Of a stretch of DNA of 64,000 nucleotides, positions 51,318-59,995 are shown piece by piece (within the stretch, counting starts at the first letter, position 1; every line of letters begins with the position of its first letter). The notes under the pieces are model-generated. The model ran no database searches, was not told where the DNA came from, and saw only the letters and a program-made list of their open reading frames with translations. Both the position numbers and the translations under genes were made by a program. The DNA is taken from NCBI RefSeq assembly GCF_004331465.1, contig NZ_SJKB01000007.1, forward strand, positions 372,001 through 436,000. Reading direction: 5' to 3'. The stretch is from Kribbella pittospori (lineage in GTDB: Bacteria > Actinomycetota > Actinomycetes > Propionibacteriales > Kribbellaceae).

Positions 51318-52588
51318 CAGTCTCCCAACGCGTCTCTCATCGGAACCAGCTTGGCGTTCGTTTCCGCCAGCTCGGCGACGGGATCGGAGCCCGCCACGAT
51401 GCCCGCGCCGGCGAAGAGCCGCATCCGGCGTGGGTTGTCCGGGTCGGCCTGGCCACAGCGCAGTGCGATGCACCACTCACCGTCCCCGGCCGCGTCCATC
51501 CATCCGACCGGTCCGCTGAACCGGCCGCGCTGCATCCCCTCGATCTCACCGATCAGGTTGCGGGCGACCGGCGTCGGCGTACCGCAGATCGCCGCGGACG
51601 GGTGCAGCGCGGCGGCGAGGCCGAGCGCGGACGCTCCGTTCGCGGCGACGCCGGCGACGTCGGAGGCGAGATGCATCACATTCGGCAGGTGCAGGACGAA
51701 CGGCGTCTCGGGCACCTGCATCGACTTGCAGTGCGGCTTGAGCGCTTCGGCCACCGACCGTACTGCGTACTCGTGCTCCTCCAGGTCCTTGCTCGACCGG
51801 GCCAGCGACGCGGCCAGCGCCAGGTCGTGCGCGTCGTCCCCAGTACGGCGGATCGTGCCGGCCAGCACGCGGGACGTGATGAGGCCCTTCTCCCGCCGGA
51901 CCAGCAGCTCCGGGGTGGCACCGATCAGGCCGTCGACGGAGAACGTCCAGCAGTTCGGGTACGCCGCGGCCAGCCGGCGCAACGGCCAGCGCAGGTCGAT
52001 CGGCTGCTCGGCGATCGCGATCAGATCGCGGGCCAGCACCACCTTGTCCAGCTCGCCGGCCGTGATCCGCTGGACCGCGTCCGCGACGATGCTCGACCAG
52101 TCCGTTCCGGACCGGGCTCCGTCGGAGAACGTCACGTCGTACACCGGGTTCGGCTCGTTCGCGACCAGCTCGGGCGGCGCGGTCAGCGAACTGGCCGGCG
52201 AGATCGTGGTCACCCAGGTGGTGCCGCCGCGGCGGCCGACGATCACCTCGGGAACGACCAGCTCACTCGGGTCCTGGTCGGTGAACCCGAACGATCCGAA
52301 GCAGACCAGTCCCGATCCTGGTACGCCGACCTCGTCGCGGATCACGGCGGCCGCGACCAGCTCCTTCCACCAGGACACCGCATCCTGGAAGCGGTTGCTG
52401 CCGGCAACATCGAGGCGGGCCGCGACGCCCCAGCCGACCTGGCCGTCGCCACGTCGTACCCAGGCCAGGCCGCCCTCGGTGGGCAGATGGTCCATCAGTT
52501 GCGCCGACACTCCGTCGACGGGCTGGCTGCGGATCACCAGATGGGGCGCCGGCTGATGACCGGATCGGACCGGGTCAGACAAGCTCAC
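51317..52588 (-). CDS. menF: Isochorismate synthase
   Basis: A 423-residue chorismate-utilising enzyme that forms isochorismate, the first menaquinone precursor. C-terminal motifs: ITAGELDKVVLARD, LVRREKGLITSRVLAGTIRR, HEYAVRSVAEALKPHC, AALHPSAAICGTPT and FSGPVGWMDAAGDGEW. The GTG at 52588, with GAGGAG seven nt upstream, is used. The men context favours MenF over a siderophore DhbC/EntC. It is divergent from menG over 142 bp. Confidence 0.92.
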   Translation of the reverse strand: MSLSDPVRSGHQPAPHLVIRSQPVDGVSAQLMDHLPTEGGLAWVRRGDGQVGWGVAARLDVAGSNRFQDAVSWWKELVAAAVIRDEVGVPGSGLVCFGSFGFTDQDPSELVVPEVIVGRRGGTTWVTTISPASSLTAPPELVANEPNPVYDVTFSDGARSGTDWSSIVADAVQRITAGELDKVVLARDLIAIAEQPIDLRWPLRRLAAAYPNCWTFSVDGLIGATPELLVRREKGLITSRVLAGTIRRTGDDAHDLALAASLARSSKDLEEHEYAVRSVAEALKPHCKSMQVPETPFVLHLPNVMHLASDVAGVAANGASALGLAAALHPSAAICGTPTPVARNLIGEIEGMQRGRFSGPVGWMDAAGDGEWCIALRCGQADPDNPRRMRLFAGAGIVAGSDPVAELAETNAKLVPMRDALGD

Positions 52589-52645
52589 GGCACCACTCCT
52601 CGCTAGCGCTCCGGCCCCGGGTCGCGATGGCCGGTCGAAAACACG

Positions 52646-52666
52646 GAGATGCACTCACGAGATGCA
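52646..52666. promoter_or_regulatory. GAGATGCA direct repeats in the menF-menG promoter
   Basis: GAGATGCA at 52646-52653 and 52659-52666, separated by CTCAC, in the divergent promoter region of menF and menG. It could be a shared activator or repressor site. Confidence 0.4.
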
Positions 52667-52730
52667 AGCGTATGCCTGCCCGATGTCCAGTGAGTTTCGG
52701 CGCCCGTCTGGCCCGTGATGAACTAGACAG

Positions 52731-53429
52731 GTGACCCGCGCAGATCTGACCAAGGAACCGCAGGCCGTGGCGGCCATGTTCGACAACGTGGCCGAGGGGT
52801 ACGACCGGACCAACGCGGTGGCGACCATGGGTCTGGAGAAGCACTACTGGCGGCCGCAGACGCTGGCCGAGATCGCGCCGCGCAAGGGCATGAAGATCCT
52901 CGACCTGGCCGCCGGGACCGGTGCGTCCAGCATCAGGTTGCGGGAGGCCGGCGCCGAGGTGGTGTCGTGCGACTTCTCGGTCGGGATGCTGCGGGTCGGC
53001 AAGCGCCGCTACCCGGACCTCGACCTGATCGCCGGGGACGCGCTGCGGCTGCCGTTCGCCGACTCGACGTTCGACGTGGTGACGATCTCCTGGGCGCTGC
53101 GGAACGTGAACGACGTCACGGTCGCGCTGCAGGAGATGCTGCGGGTGACCCGGCCGGGCGGACGGCTCGTCGTACTGGAGAACTCGCACCCGACCTGGAA
53201 GCCGTTCCGGATCGCCTACCTGGAGTACATGATGCGGGCGGTTCCGGTGGTCGCGAAGGCGGTGTCGACCAACCCGGACGCGTACGAGTACCTGGCCGAG
53301 TCGGTCCGCGCCTGGCCAGGTCAGGCACCGTTGGCCAGGACCATCGAGGCCTCGGGCTGGACCCGGGTCCAGTGGCGCAACCTGACCGGTGGTCTGGTCG
53401 CCATCCACCGGGCGGTCAAGCCCGCGTAA
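52731..53429 (+). CDS. menG: Demethylmenaquinone methyltransferase
   Basis: A 232-residue SAM-dependent C-methyltransferase that converts demethylmenaquinone to menaquinone. VAAMFDNVAEGYDRTNAV at the N-terminus and the SAM motif LDLAAGTGASS (residues 57-67) are typical of UbiE/MenG. The start is GTG at 52731 without a clear ribosome site. The stop TAA lies inside a 12-bp palindrome. The gene downstream encodes the likely side-chain reductase. Confidence 0.94.
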   Translation: MTRADLTKEPQAVAAMFDNVAEGYDRTNAVATMGLEKHYWRPQTLAEIAPRKGMKILDLAAGTGASSIRLREAGAEVVSCDFSVGMLRVGKRRYPDLDLIAGDALRLPFADSTFDVVTISWALRNVNDVTVALQEMLRVTRPGGRLVVLENSHPTWKPFRIAYLEYMMRAVPVVAKAVSTNPDAYEYLAESVRAWPGQAPLARTIEASGWTRVQWRNLTGGLVAIHRAVKPA

Positions 53430-53435
53430 TTACGC
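53424..53435. promoter_or_regulatory. GCGTAATTACGC palindrome at the menG stop codon
   Basis: A perfect 12-bp palindrome spanning the TAA stop of menG. A related half, GCGCGTAATTTGC, follows about 11 bp later. The AT-rich 152-bp gap could hold the promoter of the next gene; TAGACT at 53506-53511 is a possible -10 for a transcript starting near the in-frame GTG at 53518. Confidence 0.4.
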
Positions 53436-53581
53436 AAGAAAATCTGCGCGTAATTTGCTTGCAGGCAAGGGAGTCAGGGCCGGTTTCGTGTCCGCGTCAG
53501 GCAGTCCTAGACTGTCGGGTGACGAGGCTTAGTGAATCCCTTCACGAGCGCACAGCCCCCAAAATCAGGCCGGGAATCGAG

Positions 53582-54895
53582 ATGAGCCAGAGCGTGCCGC
53601 ACGGGCAGCAGGCCGAGACCGCCGATGTGATCGTCGTCGGCGCCGGACCCGCAGGCTCGGCCGCCGCGTACCACCTGGCCAACGCCGGCCTCGACGTCCT
53701 GCTGCTGGAGAAGACGGCCTTCCCGCGCGAGAAGGTGTGCGGCGACGGGCTCACCCCGCGCGGCACCAAGCAGCTCATCAACATGGGCATCGACATCTCC
53801 GAAGAGGCCGGCTGGATCCGCAACTACGGTCTGCGTATCCAGGGCTCCGGACATGTCCTGCAACTGGACTGGCCGGACCTGTCCAGCCACCCGAACTACG
53901 GCCTGACCCGGAACCGGATGGACTTCGACGACATGCTCGCCCGGCAGGCCGTGAAGGCCGGGGCGCGGCTGCGCGAGCGGACCAACGTGAGCGGCCCGAT
54001 CCTGGACGACCGGGGCCACATCGTCGGTGTCACCGCGAAGCCGGTCGACGACAACGGCCGCCGGGCCGGTGACGACCTGGAGTTCCGGGCGCCGCTGGTG
54101 ATGGCCGCCGACGGCAACTCGTCCCGGCTGAGCATCGCGATGGGCCTGCACAAGCGCGACGACCGCCCGATGGGTGTCGCGGTCCGGACGTACTTCACCA
54201 GCCCGCGGACCAACGACGACTACCTGGAGTCCTGGCTCGAGTTGTGGGCCGACGACCCCAAGCAGCCCGGTGGCCGCGTGCTGCTGCCCGGGTACGGCTG
54301 GATCTTCGGGATGGGCGACGGCACGGTGAACGTCGGCCTCGGCATCCTGAACACCTCCGACGCCTTCGGCAAGGTCGACTACGCCGACCTGCTGAAGCAG
54401 TGGCTGAAGAACACGCCGGAGGAGTGGCAGTTCCGCGACGAGTTCCAGACCATCCCGATCCGTGGTGCCGCGCTGCCGATGGGCTTCAACCGGCAGCCGC
54501 ACTACACCCGCGGCCTGATGCTGCTCGGCGACGCCGGCGGCATGGTCAACCCGTTCAACGGCGAGGGCATCCCGTACGCGATGGAGTCCGGGGCGTTCGC
54601 CGCCGAGGTCGCCGCCCAGGCACTGCGCCGGCAGCCGAACCAGCGCGAGCGTGCGCTGACGGCGTACCCGAAGGCGCTGAAGCAGGAGTACGGCGGCTAT
54701 TACACACTCGGCCGGATCTTCGTGAAGCTGATCGGAAATCCGGAGGTGATGCGGCTGTGCACGAAGTACGGACTGCCGCGCACCACGCTGATGAAGTTCA
54801 CCTTGAAGTTGCTCGCGAACCTCACCGACCCGCGGGACGGGGACGTGATGGACAAGATCATCAACGGTCTCACCAAGCTCGCACCGGCGGCCTGA
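53582..54895 (+). CDS. menJ: Geranylgeranyl-reductase-family flavoprotein (MenJ-like)
   Basis: A 437-residue FAD-dependent reductase. The dinucleotide motif is DVIVVGAGPAGSAAAYHLAN, followed by EKTAFPREKVCGDGLTPRG and the second FAD motif MLLGDAGGMVNPFNGEGI. In mycobacteria the homologue beside the men genes saturates one isoprene unit of menaquinone-9. The neighbours menG and nuo support the same role here. The ATG at 53582 after GGGAA is used; an in-frame GTG at 53518 would add 21 residues with no upstream ribosome site. Confidence 0.85.
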   Translation: MSQSVPHGQQAETADVIVVGAGPAGSAAAYHLANAGLDVLLLEKTAFPREKVCGDGLTPRGTKQLINMGIDISEEAGWIRNYGLRIQGSGHVLQLDWPDLSSHPNYGLTRNRMDFDDMLARQAVKAGARLRERTNVSGPILDDRGHIVGVTAKPVDDNGRRAGDDLEFRAPLVMAADGNSSRLSIAMGLHKRDDRPMGVAVRTYFTSPRTNDDYLESWLELWADDPKQPGGRVLLPGYGWIFGMGDGTVNVGLGILNTSDAFGKVDYADLLKQWLKNTPEEWQFRDEFQTIPIRGAALPMGFNRQPHYTRGLMLLGDAGGMVNPFNGEGIPYAMESGAFAAEVAAQALRRQPNQRERALTAYPKALKQEYGGYYTLGRIFVKLIGNPEVMRLCTKYGLPRTTLMKFTLKLLANLTDPRDGDVMDKIINGLTKLAPAA

Positions 54896-54919
54896 CCGGC
54901 GGGGCGAGTGAGTTGAGCC

Positions 54920-54946
54920 ACAGCAGTACTGATAACACAGTGCTGT
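54920..54946. promoter_or_regulatory. Inverted repeat in the nuoA leader
   Basis: ACAGCA (54920-54925) pairs with TGCTGT (54941-54946) over a 15-nt loop that holds the CAGTACTG palindrome. It sits in the 108-bp gap before nuoA. No Rex-type TTGTGAAN motif was seen. Confidence 0.35.
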
Positions 54947-55003
54947 TCCGAAACAGACAGAAGAAGACAGACCACCGGCTGAAGGAGAGGGAGCACGAGA
55001 CCG

Positions 55004-55363
55004 ATGCACCCTTACGTACCGATCCTCGTTCTCGGTGTACTCGCGGCGATCTTCGTGGCGGGCACGCTGGTGACGAGCGCGCTGGTCGGACCCAAGCGCT
55101 ACAACCGGGCCAAGCTCGACTCCTACGAGTGCGGGATCGAGCCGACCCCGCAGCCGGTCGGTGGCGGGCGCTTCCCGGTGAAGTACTACATCACCGCGAT
55201 GCTCTTCATCGTGTTCGACATCGAGATCATCTTCCTCTACCCGTGGGCGGTCGCCTTCGACCAGATGGCGCTGTTCGGGTTGGTCGAGATGGTCATCTTC
55301 ATCGTCACCGTCTTCGTCGCGTATGCCTACGTGTGGCGTCGCGGCGGACTGGAGTGGGACTGA
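55004..55363 (+). CDS. nuoA: NADH-quinone oxidoreductase subunit A
   Basis: A 119-residue complex I membrane subunit with three TM helices and the family loop YNRAKLDSYECGIEP in the first cytoplasmic segment, plus FPVKYYITAMLFIVFDIEIIF. First gene of the nuo operon, after a GGAGAGGGAG ribosome site. Complex I passes electrons from NADH to menaquinone and pumps protons. Confidence 0.97.
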   Translation: MHPYVPILVLGVLAAIFVAGTLVTSALVGPKRYNRAKLDSYECGIEPTPQPVGGGRFPVKYYITAMLFIVFDIEIIFLYPWAVAFDQMALFGLVEMVIFIVTVFVAYAYVWRRGGLEWD

Positions 55364-55366
55364 GCT

Positions 55367-55921
55367 ATGGGTGTTGAGGAACAGCTTCCGGCCGGCGTAC
55401 TGCTGACCACGATCGAGGGCCTGTCCGGCTACATGCGCAAGGCCTCGTTGTGGCCGGCAACCTTCGGGCTGGCCTGCTGCGCGATCGAGATGATGACCAC
55501 CGGTGCGCCGCGCTACGACGCGGCCCGGTTCGGGATGGAGGTCTTCCGGGCGTCGCCGCGGCAGGCCGACCTGATGATCGTGGCCGGCCGGGTGAGCCAG
55601 AAGATGGCCCCGGTCCTGCGCCAGATCTACGACCAGATGCCGAACCCGAAGTGGGTGCTGGCGATGGGTGTCTGCGCGTCGTCCGGCGGCATGTTCAACA
55701 ACTACGCGATCGTGCAGGGCGTGGACCACGTCGTACCGGTCGACATGTACCTGCCCGGCTGCCCGCCGCGGCCGGAGATGCTGCTGGACGCGTTCCTGAA
55801 GCTGCACGACGACATCCAGCACAGCAAGCTCGGCGCGAACAAGCGGGCGGAGCTGCAGGAGCGGGAGGTCGCCGCACTGGCTGCCTCGCCGACGATCGAG
55901 ATGAAGGGGCTTCTTCGGTGA
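55367..55921 (+). CDS. nuoB: NADH-quinone oxidoreductase subunit B
   Basis: A 184-residue subunit carrying the N2 [4Fe-4S] cluster next to the quinone site. Ligands Cys37 and Cys38 (FGLACCAIEMM), Cys103 (GVCASSGG) and Cys132 (LPGCPPRPE) are all present. Starts 3 nt after the nuoA stop; its end overlaps nuoC by 4 nt (GTGA). Confidence 0.97.
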   Translation: MGVEEQLPAGVLLTTIEGLSGYMRKASLWPATFGLACCAIEMMTTGAPRYDAARFGMEVFRASPRQADLMIVAGRVSQKMAPVLRQIYDQMPNPKWVLAMGVCASSGGMFNNYAIVQGVDHVVPVDMYLPGCPPRPEMLLDAFLKLHDDIQHSKLGANKRAELQEREVAALAASPTIEMKGLLR

Positions 55922-56625
55922 GCGACACGCAACCCGAGAACCTCCCGGCGACTTCGGCCGCTGGGGACGCTCAGACTCCGTCGGCCGAGGTGGTGGACCA
56001 GCGCGAGGGCATGTTCGGTGTCCGCGGCACCGGTGACACCTCCGGCTTCGGCGGTCTGCGCCGCCAGGTCGCACTGCCGGGTGGTACGCCGAAGCCGTAC
56101 GGCTCCTGGTTCGACGGCGCGACCGAGCGCCTCGAGGGCCTGGTCGGCGACGGCGCGATCGAGAAGGTCGTGGTCGACCGCAACGAACTGACCCTGCACA
56201 TCAAGCGCGAGGACCTGGTCGAGGTCTGCCGGCACCTGCGCGACGACGAGGCGCTCCGGTTCGAGTTCTGCTCCGGCGTCAGCGGCGTGCACTACCCGAA
56301 CGAGACCGGCCGCGAACTGCACGCGGTCTACCACCTGCTCTCGATCACGCACAACCGGCGGATCCGGCTGGAAGTCTCCTGCCCGGACGCCGACCCGCAC
56401 ATCCCGTCGGTCGTCTCGGTCTACCCGGCCAACGACTGGCACGAGCGGGAGACCTGGGACTTCTTCGGCATCGTCTTCGACGGACACCCGGCCTTGACCA
56501 GGATCCAGATGCCGGACGACTGGCCCGGACACCCGCAGCGCAAGGACTACCCGCTCGGCGGGATCGACGTCGAGTACAAGGGCGCGGTCATCCCGCCGCC
56601 CGATACGCGGAGGTCGTACAACTGA
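55918..56625 (+). CDS. nuoC: NADH-quinone oxidoreductase subunit C
   Basis: A 235-residue peripheral-arm subunit. After an acidic, low-complexity N-terminus (about 1-45) comes the 30-kDa subunit signature: YHLLSITHNRRIRLEVSC, PSVVSVYPANDWHERETWDF and FGIVFDGHP, then PLGGIDVEYKG. The start is GTG; its stop overlaps the nuoD start as TGATG. It is separate from nuoD, not fused as in E. coli. Confidence 0.96.
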   Translation: MSDTQPENLPATSAAGDAQTPSAEVVDQREGMFGVRGTGDTSGFGGLRRQVALPGGTPKPYGSWFDGATERLEGLVGDGAIEKVVVDRNELTLHIKREDLVEVCRHLRDDEALRFEFCSGVSGVHYPNETGRELHAVYHLLSITHNRRIRLEVSCPDADPHIPSVVSVYPANDWHERETWDFFGIVFDGHPALTRIQMPDDWPGHPQRKDYPLGGIDVEYKGAVIPPPDTRRSYN

Positions 56626-57962
56626 TGACCACAACTGACCCGTACGCGACCACTCGCGACACCACCGAGGGCAAGGTCTTCACCGTCACCGGCCAGGACT
56701 GGGACTCGGTCGTGGCCGGCCTCGGCGACGAGCCCGAAGAGCGCGTCGTCGTCAACATGGGCCCGCAGCACCCGTCCACCCACGGCGTGCTCCGGCTCAT
56801 CCTCGAGCTCGAGGGCGAGACGGTGACCGAGGCCCGCTGCGGCATCGGCTACCTGCACACCGGCATCGAGAAGAACATGGAGTTCCGCTCCTGGGTGCAG
56901 GGCGTCACGTTCTGCACCCGGATGGACTACCTGTCGCCGTTCTACAACGAGGCGGCCTACAGCCTCGCGGTCGAGCGGCTGCTCGGGATCGAGGACCAGA
57001 TCCCGGAGAAGGCCAACGTGATGCGGGTGCTCCTGATGGAGCTCAACCGGATCTCGAGCCACCTGGTCTGCATCGCCACCGGTGGCATGGAGATCGGCGC
57101 GCTGACCGTGATGACGATCGGCTTCCGCGAGCGCGAGATGACGCTGGACCTGTTCGAGCTGATCACCGGCCTGCGGATGAACCACGCGTTCATCCGGCCG
57201 GGCGGTGTCGCCCAGGACCTGCCGCCGGGCGCGCTGGACAAGATCCGCGAGTACATCACCTGGATGAACAAGCACCTGCCCGAGTACGCCGAGCTGTGCA
57301 ACGCCAACCCGATCTTCAAGGCCCGGCTGCAGAACGTCGGCTACCTGGATCTGGCCGGCTGCATGGCGCTGGGCATCTCCGGTCCGCCGGTGCGCTCGAC
57401 CGGTTACGCGCTGGACCTGCGCAAGTCCCAGCCGTACTGCGGGTACGAGACGTACGACTTCGACGTACCGACCTGGGACTCCTCGGACTCCTACGGGCGG
57501 TTCCGCGTCCGGCTGCAGGAGATGCACGAGTCGCTGAAGATCGTCGAGCAGTGCGCCGACCGGCTGGCCAAGATGGAGGGCGAGCCGGTGATGGTGGCCG
57601 ACAAGAAGATCGGCTGGCCGAGCCAGCTGGCCGTCGGCACCGACGGGATGGGCAACTCGCTCGACCACATCAAGCACATCATGGGCGAGTCGATGGAAGC
57701 GCTGATCCATCACTTCAAGCTGGTCACCGAGGGCTTCCGCGTGCCGGCCGGCCAGGCCTACGTGGCACTGGAGTCGCCGCGCGGCGAGCTGGGATGCCAC
57801 CTGGTCTCCGACGGCGGCACCAAGCCGTACCGGGCGCACTTCCGTGACCCGTCCTTCGCAAACCTGCAGGCGATGCCGATCATGTGCGAGGGCGCACAGG
57901 TCGCCGACGTGATCGTCGCCGTCGCCAGCCTTGACCCGGTGATGGGTGGAGTGGACCGATAG
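56625..57962 (+). CDS. nuoD: NADH-quinone oxidoreductase subunit D
   Basis: A 445-residue 49-kDa subunit that shapes the quinone pocket with NuoB. Key features: MGPQHPSTHGVLRLILEL with the conserved His near the quinone head group, GYLHTGIEKNMEFR, EGRVGAIT-type helices replaced by TVMTIGFREREMTL, and the C-terminal VIVAVASLDPVMGGVDR. Confidence 0.97.
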   Translation: MTTTDPYATTRDTTEGKVFTVTGQDWDSVVAGLGDEPEERVVVNMGPQHPSTHGVLRLILELEGETVTEARCGIGYLHTGIEKNMEFRSWVQGVTFCTRMDYLSPFYNEAAYSLAVERLLGIEDQIPEKANVMRVLLMELNRISSHLVCIATGGMEIGALTVMTIGFREREMTLDLFELITGLRMNHAFIRPGGVAQDLPPGALDKIREYITWMNKHLPEYAELCNANPIFKARLQNVGYLDLAGCMALGISGPPVRSTGYALDLRKSQPYCGYETYDFDVPTWDSSDSYGRFRVRLQEMHESLKIVEQCADRLAKMEGEPVMVADKKIGWPSQLAVGTDGMGNSLDHIKHIMGESMEALIHHFKLVTEGFRVPAGQAYVALESPRGELGCHLVSDGGTKPYRAHFRDPSFANLQAMPIMCEGAQVADVIVAVASLDPVMGGVDR

Positions 57963-58691
57963 ATGGCCGAGAACCACGCGACTGCGACCGATGTCCCGGT
58001 GCCGTACAGCACCGGTGACTCGAAGATCACCGACACCACGATCGCGGAGATGCGCGAGCTGGCCGCCCGGTACCCGGTCGGCCGGTCCGCGCTGCTGCCG
58101 ATGCTGCACCTGGTGCAGTCGGTCGAGGGCCGGGTCACCCCGGAGGGCATCGAGGCGTGCGCCGAGATCCTCGGGCTGACCGGTGCCGAGGTGTCCGCGG
58201 TGGCGACCTTCTACACGATGTACAAGCGCCGCCCGGTCGGTGACTACCACGTCGGGGTCTGCACCAACACGCTCTGCGCCGTCATGGGTGGCGACGTGAT
58301 CTTCGACCGGCTCAAGCAGCACCTCGACGTCGGCAACGACGAGACCACCGAGGACGGCAAGATCACCCTCGAGCACCTGGAGTGCAACGCCGCCTGCGAC
58401 TACGCGCCGGTGATGATGGTGAACTGGGAGTTCTTCGACGACATGACGCCGGAGTCGGCCACCCAACTGGTCGACGACCTGCGCGACGGCAACGAAGTGA
58501 AGTCCCCGCGCGGCGCGACGATCTGCACCTGGAAGGAAGCCGAGCGCGTGCTGGCCGGCTTCCCCGACGGCCGCGCCGACGAGGGCCCGACCGGTGGCAA
58601 GGCCACTCTGGCCGGCCTCCGCCTGGCCCGCGAACGCAACTGGACCGCCCCTGGTGCTACGCAGGGTGCCGACACCCAGAAGGAGGACTGA
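57963..58691 (+). CDS. nuoE: NADH-quinone oxidoreductase subunit E
   Basis: A 242-residue 24-kDa subunit with a [2Fe-2S] cluster. The four ligands are Cys100 and Cys105 (GVCTNTLC) and Cys141 and Cys145 (LECNAAC). It begins directly after the nuoD stop. It extends about 70 residues past the usual core, with a basic tail. Confidence 0.97.
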   Translation: MAENHATATDVPVPYSTGDSKITDTTIAEMRELAARYPVGRSALLPMLHLVQSVEGRVTPEGIEACAEILGLTGAEVSAVATFYTMYKRRPVGDYHVGVCTNTLCAVMGGDVIFDRLKQHLDVGNDETTEDGKITLEHLECNAACDYAPVMMVNWEFFDDMTPESATQLVDDLRDGNEVKSPRGATICTWKEAERVLAGFPDGRADEGPTGGKATLAGLRLARERNWTAPGATQGADTQKED

Positions 58692-58693
58692 CC

Positions 58694-59995
58694 ATGCTGA
58701 CCCCGGTACTGTCCGACAACTGGGACCAGATCCGTTCCTGGCAACTGGCGTCGTACCAGCGGTCCGGCGGGTACGACGCTCTGCGCACCGCGCTGCGGAT
58801 GCAGCCGGCCGACGTGGTGAACGCCGTCAAGGACTCCGGCCTGCGCGGTCGTGGTGGCGCGGGCTTCCCGACCGGCATGAAGTGGTCGTTCATCCCGCAG
58901 GACAACCCGAAGCCGAAGTACCTGGTCGTGAACGCGGACGAGTCCGAGCCGGGCACCTGCAAGGACATCCCGCTGATGCTCGCCTCGCCGCACACGCTGG
59001 TCGAGGGCGTCATCATCGCGTCCTACGCGATCCGCGCGTCGGTCGCGTTCATCTATGTCCGCGGTGAGGTGCTGCACGTCGTCCGCCGGCTGCAGCAGGC
59101 GGTTGCCGAGGCCAAGGAAGCCGGCTTCATCGGCACCGACATCCTCGGCACCGGCTACGACCTGGACGTGATCGTGCACGCCGGCGCCGGCGCCTACATC
59201 TGCGGCGAGGAGACGGCGCTGCTCGACTCGCTGGAAGGTCGTCGCGGTCAACCTCGGCTGCGTCCCCCCTTCCCGGCCGTGGCCGGTCTGTACGGAAGCC
59301 CCACTGTCATCAACAACGTCGAGTCGATCGCATCGGTTCCCGTCATCATCAAGAACGGCGCCGACTGGTTCTCCTCGATGGGCACCGAGAAGTCCAAGGG
59401 CATGACGCTGTACTCGCTGTCCGGGCACGTCACCCGCCCGGGGCAGTACGAGGCGCCGATGGGCATCACGCTGCGGCAGCTGATCGACCTGGCCGGCGGG
59501 GTCCGCGAGGGCCACGAGCTGAAGTTCTGGACGCCGGGTGGTTCGTCCACGCCGCTGCTGACCGCCGAGCACCTCGACATCCCGCTGGACTACGAGGGCG
59601 TCGGCGCGGCCGGCTCGATGCTCGGCACCAAGGCGTTGCAGATCTTCGACGAGACGACCTGCGTGGTCCGCTCGGTGCTGCGCTGGACCGAGTTCTACAA
59701 GCACGAGTCCTGCGGCAAGTGCACCCCGTGCCGCGAGGGCACCTGGTGGCTGGTGCAGATCCTCGAGCGCCTGGAGCACGGCAAGGGCAGCAAGGACGAC
59801 CTGGCCACCCTGCTCGACCTGTGCGAGAACATCACGGGCCGGGCGTTCTGCGCGCTGGCCGATGGTGCGACCGCGCCGATCACCAGCTCGATCCAGCATT
59901 TCAAGGACGAGTACCTGGCGCACTTCGAGAACGGCGGCTGCCCGTTCGACCCGATGGCAAGCACAGTCTTCGCTACCGCTGGAGCAAGCGCATGA
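58694..59995 (+). CDS. nuoF: NADH-quinone oxidoreductase subunit F
   Basis: A 433-residue 51-kDa subunit that binds NADH and FMN. GRGGAGFPTGMKW is the nucleotide loop, GAGAYICGEETALLDSLEG the FMN region, and Cys340, Cys343, Cys346 (SCGKCTPCREG) with Cys386 hold cluster N3. The ATG at 58694 has AGGAGG nearby upstream. Its stop overlaps nuoG by 4 nt. Confidence 0.97.
   Translation: MLTPVLSDNWDQIRSWQLASYQRSGGYDALRTALRMQPADVVNAVKDSGLRGRGGAGFPTGMKWSFIPQDNPKPKYLVVNADESEPGTCKDIPLMLASPHTLVEGVIIASYAIRASVAFIYVRGEVLHVVRRLQQAVAEAKEAGFIGTDILGTGYDLDVIVHAGAGAYICGEETALLDSLEGRRGQPRLRPPFPAVAGLYGSPTVINNVESIASVPVIIKNGADWFSSMGTEKSKGMTLYSLSGHVTRPGQYEAPMGITLRQLIDLAGGVREGHELKFWTPGGSSTPLLTAEHLDIPLDYEGVGAAGSMLGTKALQIFDETTCVVRSVLRWTEFYKHESCGKCTPCREGTWWLVQILERLEHGKGSKDDLATLLDLCENITGRAFCALADGATAPITSSIQHFKDEYLAHFENGGCPFDPMASTVFATAGASA

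Noticed and set aside
53507..56074. 855-codon minus-strand frame across menJ, nuoA, nuoB and nuoC
   Set aside because: It crosses four well-supported genes, has low-complexity content and no recognisable domain.
56547..58466. 639-codon minus-strand frame opposite nuoD and nuoE
   Set aside because: Shadow of two conserved complex I genes with many His/Val/Asp repeats and no ribosome site.
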